In this document: one piece after another, positions 12,046-24,189 of the stretch
Numbering within the stretch: the stretch's first letter is position 1
How the letters are laid out: each line of letters starts with the position of its first letter
Source: Tamarix chinensis
Lineage: Eukaryota; Streptophyta; Magnoliopsida; Caryophyllales; Tamaricaceae
Length of the DNA: 64,000 nt
Direction: 5' to 3'
NCBI GenBank assembly: GCA_030549775.1
Contig: CM060177.1
Span: 94,546,236-94,610,235, forward strand
Position numbers and translations under genes: made by a program
The notes under the pieces: model-generated
Database searches by the model: none
Told to the model about the DNA's origin: nothing
Seen by the model: the letters and a program-made list of their open reading frames with translations, nothing else

Positions 12046-13080
12046 GTGATAAAATATGAGCTTTTTATTTTATTTATTTAAGAATTTTTATCATAACTAG
12101 TGTCTCACCTCTATAAAATGCATGAAAACATCCTTTGTATAAAGAGACAACACTTTTTTTTTTCTTAGAATGGTAATTATAACTTATACGAAAAATGCAT
12201 GATATTAAAAGGTGAAAATAAAACAACTGGTATATGTTATTAACATAAATCATAAAATACAAACTCTTTTCATAATTAATAAATTTTGGAATACTTATTT
12301 CAAGTTAAAATTTGTTGACAAGTTACTTTCTAAATGATCTTTCTCAATTTGTTATTGATTCATACTTGTATTGTGTATATATGAAATAATCCACATACCC
12401 CTCACTTGGATAGTTACCTTTTCAAGACTTTATTAAACCTATTCACATTATATTGAAACATAAAACATAAAAATATATAAGGATAATGCAAAATTGACAT
12501 GCTAAACTTAAGCTATCCAAAATGATATTATTTTAAATGCACCTTGGGCATTCAAACCAAATCAAAAAATAGTTTGAAAGATGTTGTGAATGCAGCATTC
12601 CAAATGATTCCATGAAAAATAATAGTACTTTTAGCTAGACAAAAATATTAATACTAAATATTAAAAAAAAAAACTAAAACAGTAATAAGCAAAAGAAGGA
12701 GGACGCGATAATTATACTAAAATTATGTGATAATTCACATCTACCAAGTAAAATATTGTTTAGGTAAGAAAATGTTAAAATTATTGTAATGCTTAAACTA
12801 TTCTTTTTCCACATTATAAAATAAATTACATAAAACTCTCATCATTCTATATTTGTTAATTTATGATCGATCTTTGCAATAATAGTCATCCTCAACTTTA
12901 GCTTTCTTCATAGGAATTTTAGTACTACAATTACCACTAGCAAACTTGTCTCCCACATCATAAACATGTAGATGAGTATAGTTTAAAGGTTTTGTATACA
13001 CTTAGTTGGTGTACTAACATTTATAATGGATAACTCAAAAGGCACTTGATTAAAAATGGGAAATAAAAATTAAAACAAAC
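12046..13080. other. Anonymous AT-rich stretch, no gene seen
   Basis: No coding frame and no clear repeat. Small A-rich runs only. Confidence 0.5.
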
Positions 13081-13511
13081 AAATTAAAGGGGAGTGTGTT
13101 ATGGTTTTGAAATGCTTATTTCTAGTACACATTTTGTTCATTAAGTAGGAAAAACACCCTGGACAAGGGTGAACATGTGTTTTGGATTATAGATTAACAA
13201 ATAAAACTTCACACATAATAGTGGTTCAAGATAACCTAAGATAAGTTACTCTACATCCACTACCAAAAGTTTCTTCCCTTTTTGGAGTTTGAACCTCATG
13301 TGTGTTTGTATTGAAAATCTCTCTTTTGATTTATGAGTCTACTATTTCAATGACATTTATAGAGAAGATTTACAATATTTACCTAGTTATATTCTATAGA
13401 TTATTATCACAAGAATATTTATAATAATTTTAGGCAACACACAACCTACAATTAAGTTTAAGTGAGTGTTGTGGTTGATTACAAAATTTCCTCACAATTT
13501 ACAAGATTGAA
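13081..13511 (-). repeat. SIRE-type Ty1/copia LTR, downstream (R/U5) part, split by element F
   Basis: The reverse complement of 13320-13506 aligns with the plus-strand copy at 29665-29850. Shared landmarks are TAAATTGTGAG, AATCAACCACAACACTCACT and TATAACTAGGTAAATATTGT. The part to about 13081 continues beyond what the other copy retains. The upstream part of the same LTR is at 21753-23205. The two parts are separated exactly by F, with TTGAA at 13507-13511 and again at 21753-21757. The outer (U5) end is not fixed; no tRNA-Met-type primer site is visible after it. Confidence 0.75.
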
Positions 13512-14235
13512 TGTAACACCCCCAGTTTTCATCATTAAATTTTTTATTTTAAAACATTTACGAAAGTAAAAATATGAGAAAAAATCAATGAAAAATGGGG
13601 TTCTAATGTTGTATCTAACATAAGATAAATATCTCGCTACTTGTCTCGTGTTAGACACAAGGTTGAGTATCCAACCAACCTAATGCAAGAAAAGTTAGAG
13701 CATAAAAGAAAATCACTAAAATAAGAGATTATATGTTTACAAGCCAAGGCTATATAAGCCTAAAACTATTATGAGAATACACTAAAAGAAAATAATAATT
13801 AAAGGAAAATAAATATAAGGGAGGACACTTCAATCACTCAAGAATCATAAAAAGGAAACATCTCTAGAAATGCCTATGCTCAGATAACCCAACTATCTTT
13901 GAAGAAGATGATAGACCACTCATTGGTTATGAAATGCCCTAAAAATATTTATGTTAAGAAATGTAATTAAATAAGGATTTATTAGGGAGTTAATTTAATT
14001 AATTTGTTTTATTGGAATGGGAAGAAATTATTTAGGTCAAATCAAGAGGAAATTATAAATATTTTTATAAGGGAAAATTTGGACATTTTTCTAATTAAAA
14101 AGGAATTTAGGAAAAATCTTTTAAAAACCCCTAAATTAACATAAAAATGAATTTTAATATTATTTTATTTAAATATTTTTATTTTAAATACCCAAAATAT
14201 TCTAATTAATTTAATTGACCCCAACCTACTTAAAA

Positions 14236-14335
14236 TTTTCTTTTCTCTTTTCCCTTTTTCTTTTTCCTTATTCCTTTTTCTTTCTTTTCTTTCTTTTTCT
14301 TTTTCTTTTCTTTCTTTTTCCTTCTTCCTTTCGAT
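14236..14335 (+). repeat. Pyrimidine-rich tract in element A
   Basis: An almost pure C/T run of CTTTTT-type units. The same feature lies upstream of the TATA box in C (55195-55290) and, on the minus strand, in B (about 42640-42740). Its conserved position suggests a promoter-proximal element, not random expansion. Confidence 0.7.
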
Positions 14336-14848
14336 TGGGCCTGTCGCGCCCCAATCCCTCCTTTTTCTTTGCTCTCTTCCGTAGTCAATCCTCCATTATT
14401 TTCTTTTCTTCCTTCGGCAGCCGAAGCGTTGCGTAATGTGCCTTTTCCCCATGGAACGCCGTGTTCCATTTAAAATTTTATAACCATTGCCGACCGGCCT
14501 GGTTCTCCTTTCTTTTTCCTTTATTTTTTCCCCATCCGCCTAATTCACCTTCTTCTTCCTCCTTCCTCCTCCATCGTTGACCTGCAGCTCCGCCGCCTCC
14601 GAAAATGGCGCCACCGACCACGCTTGACTTGACCGGTTGTTTCTTTTCTCTTTCTTTTCCCCTTGAATCGCATATCAGCCTAACTTAACCCACTTCCCTT
14701 TTCTTTCGCCCAAAACTATCCTTTTCCTACGCGAAAAGTTGACCCCGACCTAAATTTGTGCAGGCTAATTGACGCCGCCGGCTACCCCAAATCCTACCTA
14801 CATTATCCTTCTGCCGACGTTCAGAACCCTATTTTCCCCTCTAAACTC

Positions 14849-14856
14849 TATAAATA
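14849..14856 (+). promoter_or_regulatory. TATA box of element A (TATAAATA)
   Basis: CTATAAATACCCC at 14848-14860 matches the CTATAAATACCCC of element C (57228-57240). Both are followed by an ACCC- and pyrimidine-rich leader, so this is the likely Pol II start region (U3/R boundary) of the LTR. Confidence 0.7.
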
Positions 14857-15552
14857 CCCCTTGTTTGGTTGATTTCAAAACTTTTTCCCCGAAACCCTAA
14901 GAAACCTACCCTGTGCACCACCGTGACTTTAGATGATCTTTCCCCCGCTGTTAGCCAACTACACCACCATCTCAACCTACCTATGTCTTCCCTGCACCGC
15001 CCTCTAACTAATTGAACCACCCATCTCCCTCGATTCTTCTTGCATGAGCCACCACAGCCATGCAAAGTTCCCTGCCCATCAAGCCAAATTTTTACACCCG
15101 CAACCCCTCATGCCACCGTCCACAACCACAACTGCCACTATCACTACTTCCTACACCACCCAAAAGCTGCTACTAATCTTCCTCCACCTAGTCATACCCT
15201 TTTTTTCCCCTTTCTCCTTCTCATTCTCTCTTTTTCTCTTTCTCTTCATTTCGGCTGCCACCTCTGCCGCCATGTGCTACCGCCACTTGCTGCGCCACCA
15301 CCCTCACTTTACTCCTCTCAGCCTATGCTACCACCAACACCTCAACCATAACCCTCATTCTCCACCTTTTCTTCTTAAACCTCAACTTTTTCCTTTTCTA
15401 TCCTCTTTTCTGGCCACCGTGGCCGCCATCATGTACCACTGCCAGTGCCACCCATCTCTGCCGACTCAAGGTGAAACCTTAGACCCTCTCAGCCATTCTC
15501 TCCTATTTATTTAAGCTTACCCTAATTTATTTCAATTTTTAACCTTTATTCG

Positions 15553-15554
<2 letters not shown>

Positions 15555-15603
<49 letters not shown>
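15555..15603 (+). repeat. (ATT)n microsatellite
   Basis: About 16 ATT units. More ATT clusters occur at 15710-15730, 15835-15850 and 15970-16020. The equivalent position in B (41039-41132, as ATA/TAA on the plus strand) and C (57990-58022, 58105-58140) is also expanded. Confidence 0.9.
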
Positions 15604-16605
15604 TGGTGCAATATTAATGTTATTAATTCTTGGCAAGGTCGAAAGTGTGTAGGAATTATTTTGATTATTAGTTTCAAATTAATAATATTATTAGTATTAT
15701 TATAAGTTTTATTATTATTATTATTATTAATCTTACTAATGTTATTATTTATTTAGAGGGCCGAGACCCTATTTTACTTAAATAAGTTGATTACTATCAT
15801 TTCTATTATTAATAATATTATTACTATTATTAGTATTATTATTATTATCATTATTTTTTAATATTATTATAAATAATGTGTATTAATATTATTATTATTG
15901 CCAATAGTACTTTTACTACTTTAGGGTAGAGTTGAAAATCCTACCTTATATTATTTTTTGTTTAAGTCATTTCATTATTATTACTATTACTATCATCATC
16001 ATCATTATTATTATTATTTTACAATTCGATTATTATTATTAGTACTATTTTTATTAATAATGTTTTAATGATATTTTTAGTATTATTTTGGGTGGAGGGT
16101 AGAAGCCCTTATACCACCATCCATTTTGAATCATATTAATATTATTATTAGCATTTTTGGTATTATTTCTTTTAGTTATTATTAGTACAGTATTCTTTTA
16201 TTTAAAAACCTAGTCTTGGAATAAGTTAGTAAATAATAGTACTTTTAGGAGGGAACCTAATTCTAGTTTTTCCCTCATAATAGGTGAGACCAGTCAAAGC
16301 CCTAAAGAAGCATAGGAGTGTGCTCTAAGATCGGTGACGTTTTAGGTAAGGAGTAACTAAGGCCGTTTGTGTGTTATGTGCTTTATATGCCATACATGCC
16401 ATGTGATATGAGATTATAATGTATTTTATGTGTAATTGTATAATTTCCATACATGCAGCATGATATGGAGTTAAGGTAAGATCATGCATTAAATTGTGGC
16501 ATGCATATTATGTGTATTGGTTGTGTTATTATTGTGGTATGGTGTGGCTCGTAAGACATGCATGATAGGTTTTTTAAAATAATGATGGGGAGTGTAATAA
16601 CGTGG

Positions 16606-16765
16606 AGTTAGGGTTTGCATGGTGTTAGGGTTTGTATGGAGTTGGGGTTTACATGGAGTTGGGGTTTGCACGGAAGTAGGGTTTGTATGGAAGTAAGGCT
16701 TGCATGGAGTAGGGTTTGCATGGGAGTTAGGGTTTGCATGGGTGTTAAGGTATGCTATGATTGTG
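16606..16765 (+). repeat. Telobox-rich minisatellite in element A (about 20-bp unit)
   Basis: Eight or so units of the form GTTAGGGTTTGCATGG with small variations. Each holds TAGGGTTT or a near match, the complement of the plant telobox AAACCCTA. C has the same at 58850-59040, and B shows AAACCCTAA units on the plus strand (39775-40170). Confidence 0.85.
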
Positions 16766-16888
16766 GTGGTCAACTAGGGTTTGGAGGATAAGAACAGTAG
16801 GAGTCAATCATGCATGTCTAGGTGAAAGCTTCTAAATAAAATACTTAAGACACTAATCATTTAAAGTGAAAGATTATTAAGCCAAGTC

Positions 16889-17250
16889 CGAACCGATCCA
16901 CCGGTTAGAAATATTGGTGTGGACCTGATGTCTTGCAAGTGACCGATCCATCAACGAAGAATAGTGGAGTGGACCTGATGTCTCGCAAGTGACTGGCCCG
17001 CTGGCAATAATAGTGGGGGATCTCGAGCTCAATAAACACAAACCATAGTTTTCTAAGGTACTTAAAAGATATTAATTACTTACAGTGGAACACTATATGA
17101 GCAGGAACAGAACCGATCCACTAGTTAGAAATAGTGGTGTGGACATGTTGTCCTACAAGTGACCGATCCAACGGCGAATAATAGTGGTGTGGACATGTTG
17201 TCCCATAAGTGACTGGCCCAGCGGCTAAAATAGTGGGAGGTTCCTGTACT
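16889..17250 (+). repeat. Two blocks of CCGATCCACCGG / AATAGTGG repeats in element A
   Basis: Block 1 (16889-17034) and block 2 (17110-17250) each hold three units of about 50-60 bp, with core CCGATCCA.C(G)G followed by AATAGTGG. A conserved spacer carries CTCGAGCTCAATAAA and TTACAGTGGAAC. The same two-block layout with the same spacer occurs in B (39335-39635, minus) and C (59648-60000). Weaker forms occur in E (53870-54030) and D (63270-63330). Confidence 0.85.
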
Positions 17251-17867
17251 TGCATGGATTTGATAAAAGGCATAGTGTGAATCGACTTCCGATAAGAGAT
17301 TAATTAACTAATTACTTTGGACTATTTGAGCCTTTATGTGTGGGCTTGATCATTTATAAGCTGTATAATATTCTGCGCGACTTTATATATTATTTGTGTG
17401 GGTTTGAATGTGTGTAAGTTGAATATTATTCTGAATGATTTTATGTGCTTGTGTGTTGGCCTTAGTACTTGGTTACCTTACTCGATACATAGCGTACTGA
17501 ACACCATTTTCATGGGTGCTGCTCATTCCCACGAGCAGAAGACCCATCTGACATGTTGCAGGTAGGTGATACCTTCTTTGATGTCATTGATGTCTCTGGG
17601 ACATTAGGTGGGGCTGAGTGATGTTTTGGGCTGGATCAAGTCATTGGAGTGGCGTGGAAAGTTTTTTTTATTATGATATTATTATTTTTTTCTCTTTTAA
17701 CTATGTTTGAAACTCCAGAAACAATTTTATTATTGTAGCTATTTTTATTCTCTGAAGAACTATCTCTCGTATTTCAGATTATGTAAAGCTCATGCGTACT
17801 CTGATTATTGATTTGCGAACTTTAATTTATGTATTAATGTGTGATGATGGAAATATTTTTCTTAGCC

Positions 17868-17930
17868 TTAGCACTTGGTACTGGAACGGTAGGAGTGAAC
17901 TGGTATGGTACTAAGTGTGGCGGTAGCATC
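17868..17930 (+). repeat. Conserved 3' dyad (hairpin-forming) in element A
   Basis: TAGCACTTGGTAC and GGTACTAAGTGTGGCGG form an imperfect inverted repeat about 75-140 bp from the 3' end. The same dyad is seen in B, D, G and I (see findings). Its position suggests the R/U5 region of the RNA, possibly structural or for 3'-end processing; this is inference. Confidence 0.7.
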
Positions 17931-20900
17931 CCCAGAACTTACAGGTTTTAAATTTAAAGGTCATGTTTTAAAAAATATATGTATATGTAAATTTTGGAGT
18001 GTTAGAGGCTATCCTTAGAATACTGCACAAGACCTCTTATTCATGGGATTGAGTAGGGGGTTGCAACAACAACCCCATCAATATGCATACATGCTAAGTA
18101 AACAAATATACCACTATTATATAGATCCTAGTACATGCAAGATCCATATAACATGCTCATGCTACAATATATCAAGACTTGTATGCAGTACTCTTATTAT
18201 GACATTCGTATACTATTACATAAAGTCATGATGGAAATACTTGAATCTACCAAACATTATTGATCATACTTGGACATACATATCATATTCATGAGAAAAC
18301 ATGGATCACTTATATTATCCCTAGATTAGTGCATAGAGTGTATCCCATAGAGCAATGAGAATATAGGTGCACATAAGACATTTTAACCATGGGTTATTAG
18401 ATTAAAAGGATCTTGATTACACTTAATATAGATCATGAAATAATTCATGGAAACATGAGAGAGTAAGAAAATCATATGGAAATGGAGCACTTAGGATTAA
18501 GTAAATAGTAACACATGTTGTGTACTTATATGTATGATGGACATACCACATTATGCATTTTAAGGAACACTATGGAACATTTAAGGAAAGGCAGTAGAAT
18601 TACATAATACTTAGAACCAACCAATTATTATCTTTTGTTAAAGTGATCATAGAATTCATTTATACCAATTCCTAGAGCAATGGGCAGGATTATCTCCCAT
18701 GGTCTTTGAATACCCATGAAAGTCACACCAAGTAAGTAAATGGACATAAAGTCCAGTCGAAGCCAAACAATCTCTCTATGGTAACTAAAATCTTTAGTAT
18801 CAATACCCCCAATATATAATCAGTATCTAGAATAGGAAAGGCACTGAGACCTACTAGAATCTTACTTGAAGGCACCCAAAGGTAAATAAATACGCCTTAA
18901 GTCAAACTAACCCTCGATAGCAAATTAAGGATCGGATAATTTAGACCCATCATAGTTCTCATTTAACTTTAAGTATTTGGTGCCTTGTTAGATCAAGATG
19001 TCATATCACACACATATCAACACACTATATCATTCCAAGCAACATTCCTTTCCAATCCAAATATGTCCATATATGGTTTTCACATTATCCAGTATTCCCA
19101 TTAGGGTATCTTAAAGTCATAACTCCATTACTCAATCATTTATGCCACAAAGGGTAAATTAAAATCTCAATTATAGATATCAAAATCACTATTTGATTTC
19201 CATTAATCTCCCTTTCATTCAAAATTCAAGTCTAGATTAAGGTCAATGACTAAGGTTAAAGTAATGGTTCCATTACTTAACCACATTCTTTCCATTCGTC
19301 AAAAAACATCCAAGTCAATTGCTAAGGCCAAGGAGAAAGGTCCAACTAGAGGTCAACTAAAGTCTAACCCTTAACTCATATTATTCATCTAATTATATAA
19401 ATAGTCAAGCAAAGGTTAATGTTTATAATTAATGTCAAAGTAGGGTCAACTTAAGGCCATCATATAAGTCCAAGTTATGTACTCCTAATCATACCAAGTT
19501 ATCCAAACCTAAAAGGTTCCACATTTTAAGGCCAAGATATAAGCCATTAGAAGTCTATTAACCACTATTAAGGTTCATTATTTAGGTACTAACCATAAGA
19601 AAAATCCATTGTTTTCTACCTAATCACCTAATCATTTCATGTTCTAGAGAAAGGCCAAAATATTAGGTTAAGGTCAAACTTGGTCAAACTAGAATAGATT
19701 TTTATTAACTCTAATACGTCATTTAAATTCAATTAATCTAGATTAACATATGGATACTAGAATCTCAGGTTGCCATCCAAGTATACAAAAGTTTAAGATA
19801 TCAAATTCAAGGAAAAATAAATAAGAAATCAAGTTCTAGTTGAGACCAGTCGATGGGGTTCTCGTACCAATCGATTGCTCTAGGTACCACCAAACCTTCA
19901 CAGTGATTGTGAACCATTCGATTGGTCAACATAACCAATTGGTTTTTCTAGTAATAAGTTAATTGGTTTGGTAAAATCGATCGATGGGTCTAAGCCCAGA
20001 CTAAGACCGCTAAATTCACAAACTAACCACTCAATAGGTTATAGTAACCAGTCGAATAATCTAGGCAAAAAAACCTTTTTCTATACATATTACACACAAT
20101 CAAGTTCTTTAAGATTTTCTCATTTAGTTTTAACATCAACCAGATATCATGTAATGTTCTTAACAAGTAATATTCATGGATTAGCATGTGCAATACCTTA
20201 ATCATACTTACATCTCAATAGCATATTGAAATCATACTTGCACCTTAATCAAAATCACCAAAGAACTAAGAGTCCTATATCATGCTTTTTCATACTATAA
20301 ATTTATGAAAATACAATTTAAACATACTACTACACATGATAATGATTTTGAAATTCTTGAAATACCAAGGTATTCCCAAATCCAAATCATAACCATGAGG
20401 TTAATGCTCATAATATTTAAAGTTAGGCTTTGTCTACCTAATCTTTCATTTATTACATCCATAACATGCTAAACACATTTTTATCTTCAAGATTCATACT
20501 TTTACAAAAACATAAAATAAACACTTTACTTACTCATACCAATTATGACGAGAAGGAAAGATAATGGTTTACCTTAAGAAAACTTAGCAGAAGTGACCAA
20601 AAGAGAGTAAAGTCTTCCTCAACTTGAAAATCCAAACCTTTCAACTCTTGAAAACCTCAAAATATAAGATAAAAACTTAGTAAATCCTCCTTATAATCTT
20701 ATAAAATATAATAAAATAAGAGGTTAGGATAAAATAAAAAAATACAACATTTAGCTAAAGAGAACACCAAGGAAAGAATTTGAAGCCTTAACATTTTTCT
20801 TAAATCTAACCATGTCTTGCTTAAGAGTAGAACAAGAAAGAGTAATATAAAGGATTATAATAGGTGAAAAAGGTTAAAAGTGGAGAACATGAAGAGGAAG

Positions 20901-21752
20901 GTAGAAAAGTGGAGAGGTAATAAAAGGAAAAGAGATAGCTTAGTGGTTGAAAGGAAATAAGCAAAAATAGATACTAGGTTGCAAATATTCCCACATTTTG
21001 ATGGAAAATAAAAGGAGAGAGGTATATAACATCAAAACCCCAATCCTCTTGCTTGAATTTGGGAATTATAGGCCGATTTTTCAATGAAACAAGTTGACTT
21101 CTCCATGGCTCAAATGGTGATAAATTTTGTTTCAGGGTAATGTACCTTAGAAAATCTAAATACAAGAAGGGAAAAAGATTTTAAATGTAGGGAATAGGGG
21201 TCATAAGATCTTCAAAGGTTGAAGGGGACAAATCGTCTATTATGGGGTTACATAGAAGATGGAGAAAAGGAATAAAATTGAGATAAAGAAGATGAAGTCA
21301 TAAAAGTGACTTTTAAAAATTACCCTCTATAAATCAATTGAAATTATATAAAACAGGTTAGGAAGGATGAAATGATTTATAAAAATCATAAAAAAAAACT
21401 AAAAAAAATCACAAAAAGATACAAAAATTTTGAGAGAATATTCACAATAATAATCATGCCTCAAGAACAACTAGCTTAGTCAAACCAGTTAATTGGTATG
21501 CCAAACCAATCAATGAGTTTCCCTAGTTTCAAAAATCCATTTTAAGGAGCAAACCAATCGATTAGTATCCCAATCCTGTTGGTTAGTTTCCCTCAAACTC
21601 ATTTTCTCTCCAAAAAACCAAAATAAGCCTAACCAAAACAATACCAATCTTTAAACATTCCTCTAATTCATGATTAAACACACTTAAATCATAATAAAAA
21701 AAATAGATCAACATACATTGAAGACCCTAAGAAGTGGGGCTTTATATTTAAA

Positions 21753-23205
21753 TTGAAGAAATATTATGAGGTAGTAATATAGCTAGTGTTTATGAATTTG
21801 AAAGTGAATAACAACTAGCTTTGATGTATGTAAATGAGCACTACAGATTTGTCAAGGGAAAAAAAATAAGATATGAAAGTAAGAGAGTGTAGAATTGCTT
21901 AAGAATTTTTTCTTCAATGAGAGAGATTAGTTTAATGCATTTAATGACTTTTAAAAGTTGGTGGTAAATTTAGTTTAAACTCTCTTTTATAAGTGCTTAA
22001 GAAATAGTATCCACTAATGTATGTTTAATGCACAAAATGACAACCCAACAGGTAGAATTTTAACTGTCTAGCACAACCAATCTAATAGTGCCCAAATCCC
22101 TTAAAGAAAAATATTATCATTAGTAAAAATTATAGTCATTATAGGGTATTGGTTAACTAGTATTGATAAAAAAAAATTGATTGGTATAATAACTGGTTGA
22201 CTCGTTTACAAACTAGTTGAATGGTTAAACAAATTCAATAGCAAGAAAAGTTTGTACTGAGCAACTAGTTATATTGTATCCAACAACTAGATGACTAGTA
22301 TGAAGTAGTTGAGTAGTTTTTTCAATTATTTGAATGGTTAAGGAAAACAAAAGAAAAATAAGTGGGTAATAAAATCTTGCACCGAGAAACTAGTTAACTA
22401 GTATCCAAAAATTAATTGATTGATTTGGACCAATGGACTAGTTTTTTTCAACTAGCTGAATAGTTAAGCAAATATAGAAAAACTAATGGGCAATAAAATC
22501 TTACACCTAGAAACTAAGCAGCCGATATCCAAAAAACCAATTGACTAGTTTGGACCAATGGATTGGTTTCAACAACCATTTAAGTTGTTAGATTTCAGGT
22601 CAAGGCTTTAACTTCCAATGTATAAACAAGTTGATTTGTTGTGTGAAACTAATGGACTATTTTAAATTTTTTAGCCTAGAGTCAAATTTACTCTTAGAGA
22701 TGAGTGCACAACTAAAAAATTGGTCTATCAAATCTAGTTAACTAGTTTTGACCATTTAACTAATTTAGCATTGCTCATTCTTTTGTGACCATGGGCTTAT
22801 CCTAAGAACTTGTCAATTGGTATATTCCAAAAGCTATTGAATAGTGTTTTGGAAAATAACCAATATCAAGTCCAAAACCAAGCAATCCATTCCCCAAGCT
22901 AAATAAACTTTAAAATCATTTATAATATGAAATTTTGGAAGGTTTTAAAGGGAAGTTTTATGATAAATCCTAAGTGCTCAAATGAATTCTACCCAAATCT
23001 TGAAGTTGTAAAAGTCTTGTAGGTAATCTCATTTTGTAGGAATTGAAACTTTATTGCTCTTTTAAATTGAGCCATTATAAGGATTTTTTTTAGGGTTTTC
23101 ACTTTATGTAAGATCTTATAGTTCATGCACACTTGTCCAAACTTGTTAAATCTTTAATTAGGCTTTTATGATTATCAAAACAAGGATTAATGTCTCATTA
23201 GAACG
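21753..23205 (-). repeat. SIRE-type Ty1/copia LTR, upstream (U3) part
   Basis: On the minus strand it starts near 23205, where GGGAGATTGGCGTTCTAATG follows an A/G-rich run, as expected for polypurine tract then LTR start. The stretch 22400-22760 aligns with 28740-28930 of the plus copy (landmarks CCATTGGTCCAAACTAGT, TCTAACAACTTAA). The stretch 21780-22050 aligns with 29380-29640 (landmarks TATAAAAGAGAGTTTAAA, TAAAGCTAGTT-like). TATAAAAGAGAG is the probable TATA box (about 21982-21993). The LTR is interrupted at 21757 by F and resumes at 13511. Confidence 0.8.
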
Positions 23206-23612
23206 CCAATCTCCCTTTTTTATGTTTACAGAAAAATAGATGCAATGATGGCTATTATAATGTATTAAATATTAAATATTAAATAATCAAAAGTTACCAT
23301 ATATACATCTTTTTATCCCGCATCACCATATTATTCCCCCTTTTTTCAGCAAAAAATAGGTTTATCTTGAGAAACCCTAGTAAAGGATTAAAAAGACGAG
23401 GAATATCCCCTACAATTATGCATTGGTGTGTAAGAAGACACTTTAACATTGCTAAACTAGGGTTAGTGATATGTAAAAGATATAACAGTGTGATAATCCT
23501 TCTGAGAGTCTGCATTAGGCTTTAAATATTAGTTTTTTATTTCCTCGAAAATCTTAGTGAAAGTGTTAGCATAAGTCAAAGCATAGGAGCAATATTAAGA
23601 GAATATGATGCA
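23206..23612. other. Short stretch before the CACTA end, no gene seen
   Basis: Just beyond the start of the SIRE LTR in its orientation, this may be a remnant of that element's internal region. I see no readable coding frame in it. Confidence 0.4.
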
Positions 23613-23627
23613 CACTACAATAAAAAG
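23613..23627 (+). repeat. CACTA terminal inverted repeat, 3' end of the element
   Basis: CACTACAATAAAAAG fits the CACTACAAGAAAA-type termini of plant En/Spm elements. The preceding trinucleotide GCA would be one copy of the 3-bp target duplication, but the partner end was not found. Confidence 0.8.
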
Positions 23628-24051
23628 AAAAATATATGTTACAGTGACTATTGTTGTCATTGAAATTAAGAAAACTGCTGCTACAGTGATCTAGTTGTGG
23701 ATTGTTGTTGTTATAACGTCATTGCTACAAATTTGTGATTAGAAATGACTTCAGAGATGGAAAACCATGTTATATATATACGTTGATTTTTTTATAAAAA
23801 AAATTGTAAATTATAGCAACATTAATTTTTCAAAATTTTGAAATGTATAGCGATAATATATCATTACTGAAAGTTTTTTTTCTCATCGACACATATTAGG
23901 CATTCATTGTTTTTTAAAAAAAAAGGTTAGAAACTTGAATCAGCAACATATCGTCACTATACCCATGTATAGTGAAAACACATTTTCCCCAATTTTTTTT
24001 TACCAAAAGAAAGCATTATAAACATTCACTTATGTGTGTGTAAACGTTTAT

Positions 24052-24074
24052 TTATATATATATATATATATATA
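24052..24074. repeat. (TA)n microsatellite
   Basis: About 11 TA units inside the CACTA element. A near-repeat of the following phrase AATTTAAGTTTAC occurs twice right after it (24083-24128). Confidence 0.8.
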
Positions 24075-24189
24075 ATTTGTCAAATTTAAGTTTACTATAT
24101 ATATATAATGTGTCAAATTTAAGTTTACCAAATATTTTGCATATCGAAAAAAGTCATTTCTTTACTTAATATTTTAGATATTGAAAAAA

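Larger units (their letters stand above)
13930..18006 (+). mobile_element. Element A: giant solo LTR, 4,077 bp, nested in F
   Basis: It starts TGAAATGCCCTAAAAAT and ends ATTTTGGAGTGTTAGA, which are near-inverted termini. The flanks are GGTTA (13925-13929) and GGCTA (18007-18011), a 4-of-5 target duplication. Order of modules: AT-rich start, pyrimidine tract (14236-14335), TATA box (14849-14856), pyrimidine-rich leader, ATT microsatellites, GGTGAGACCAGTC phrase (16284), telobox minisatellite (16606-16765), two 'GATCCACCGG' repeat blocks, ACCTTACTCGATACATAG phrase (17476), and the 3' dyad (17868-17930). It contains no protein domain. Length and structure suit the very long LTRs of Tekay/Del-type chromoviruses or LARD elements, but no internal region is attached to prove it. 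Confidence 0.75.
13512..21752 (-). mobile_element. Element F: giant LTR (about 4.2 kb without insert), interrupted by element A
   Basis: In its own orientation the 3' end is TGTAACACCCCC at 13512 and the 5' end is near 21752. The 5-bp duplication TTGAA flanks it (13507-13511 and 21753-21757). It interrupts a SIRE-type LTR. Subtracting element A leaves about 4.16 kb, similar to A and B. A TATA-like TTATATACC lies near 21020-21035 (minus) with a pyrimidine-rich leader downstream of it. At 18040-18085 the sequence resembles the family phrase 'cattcccacgagcag...' found near the 3' part of A and B. The 5' terminus reads TTTAAATATAAAGCCCC, not TG, and the 3' dyad is not clear, so it is an older or divergent member. 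A solo LTR is the simplest reading; no coding region is present. Confidence 0.6.

Noticed and set aside
14215..14469. Phe/Leu-rich plus-strand and Lys/Glu-rich minus-strand frames
   Set aside because: Both are readings of the pyrimidine tract in element A.
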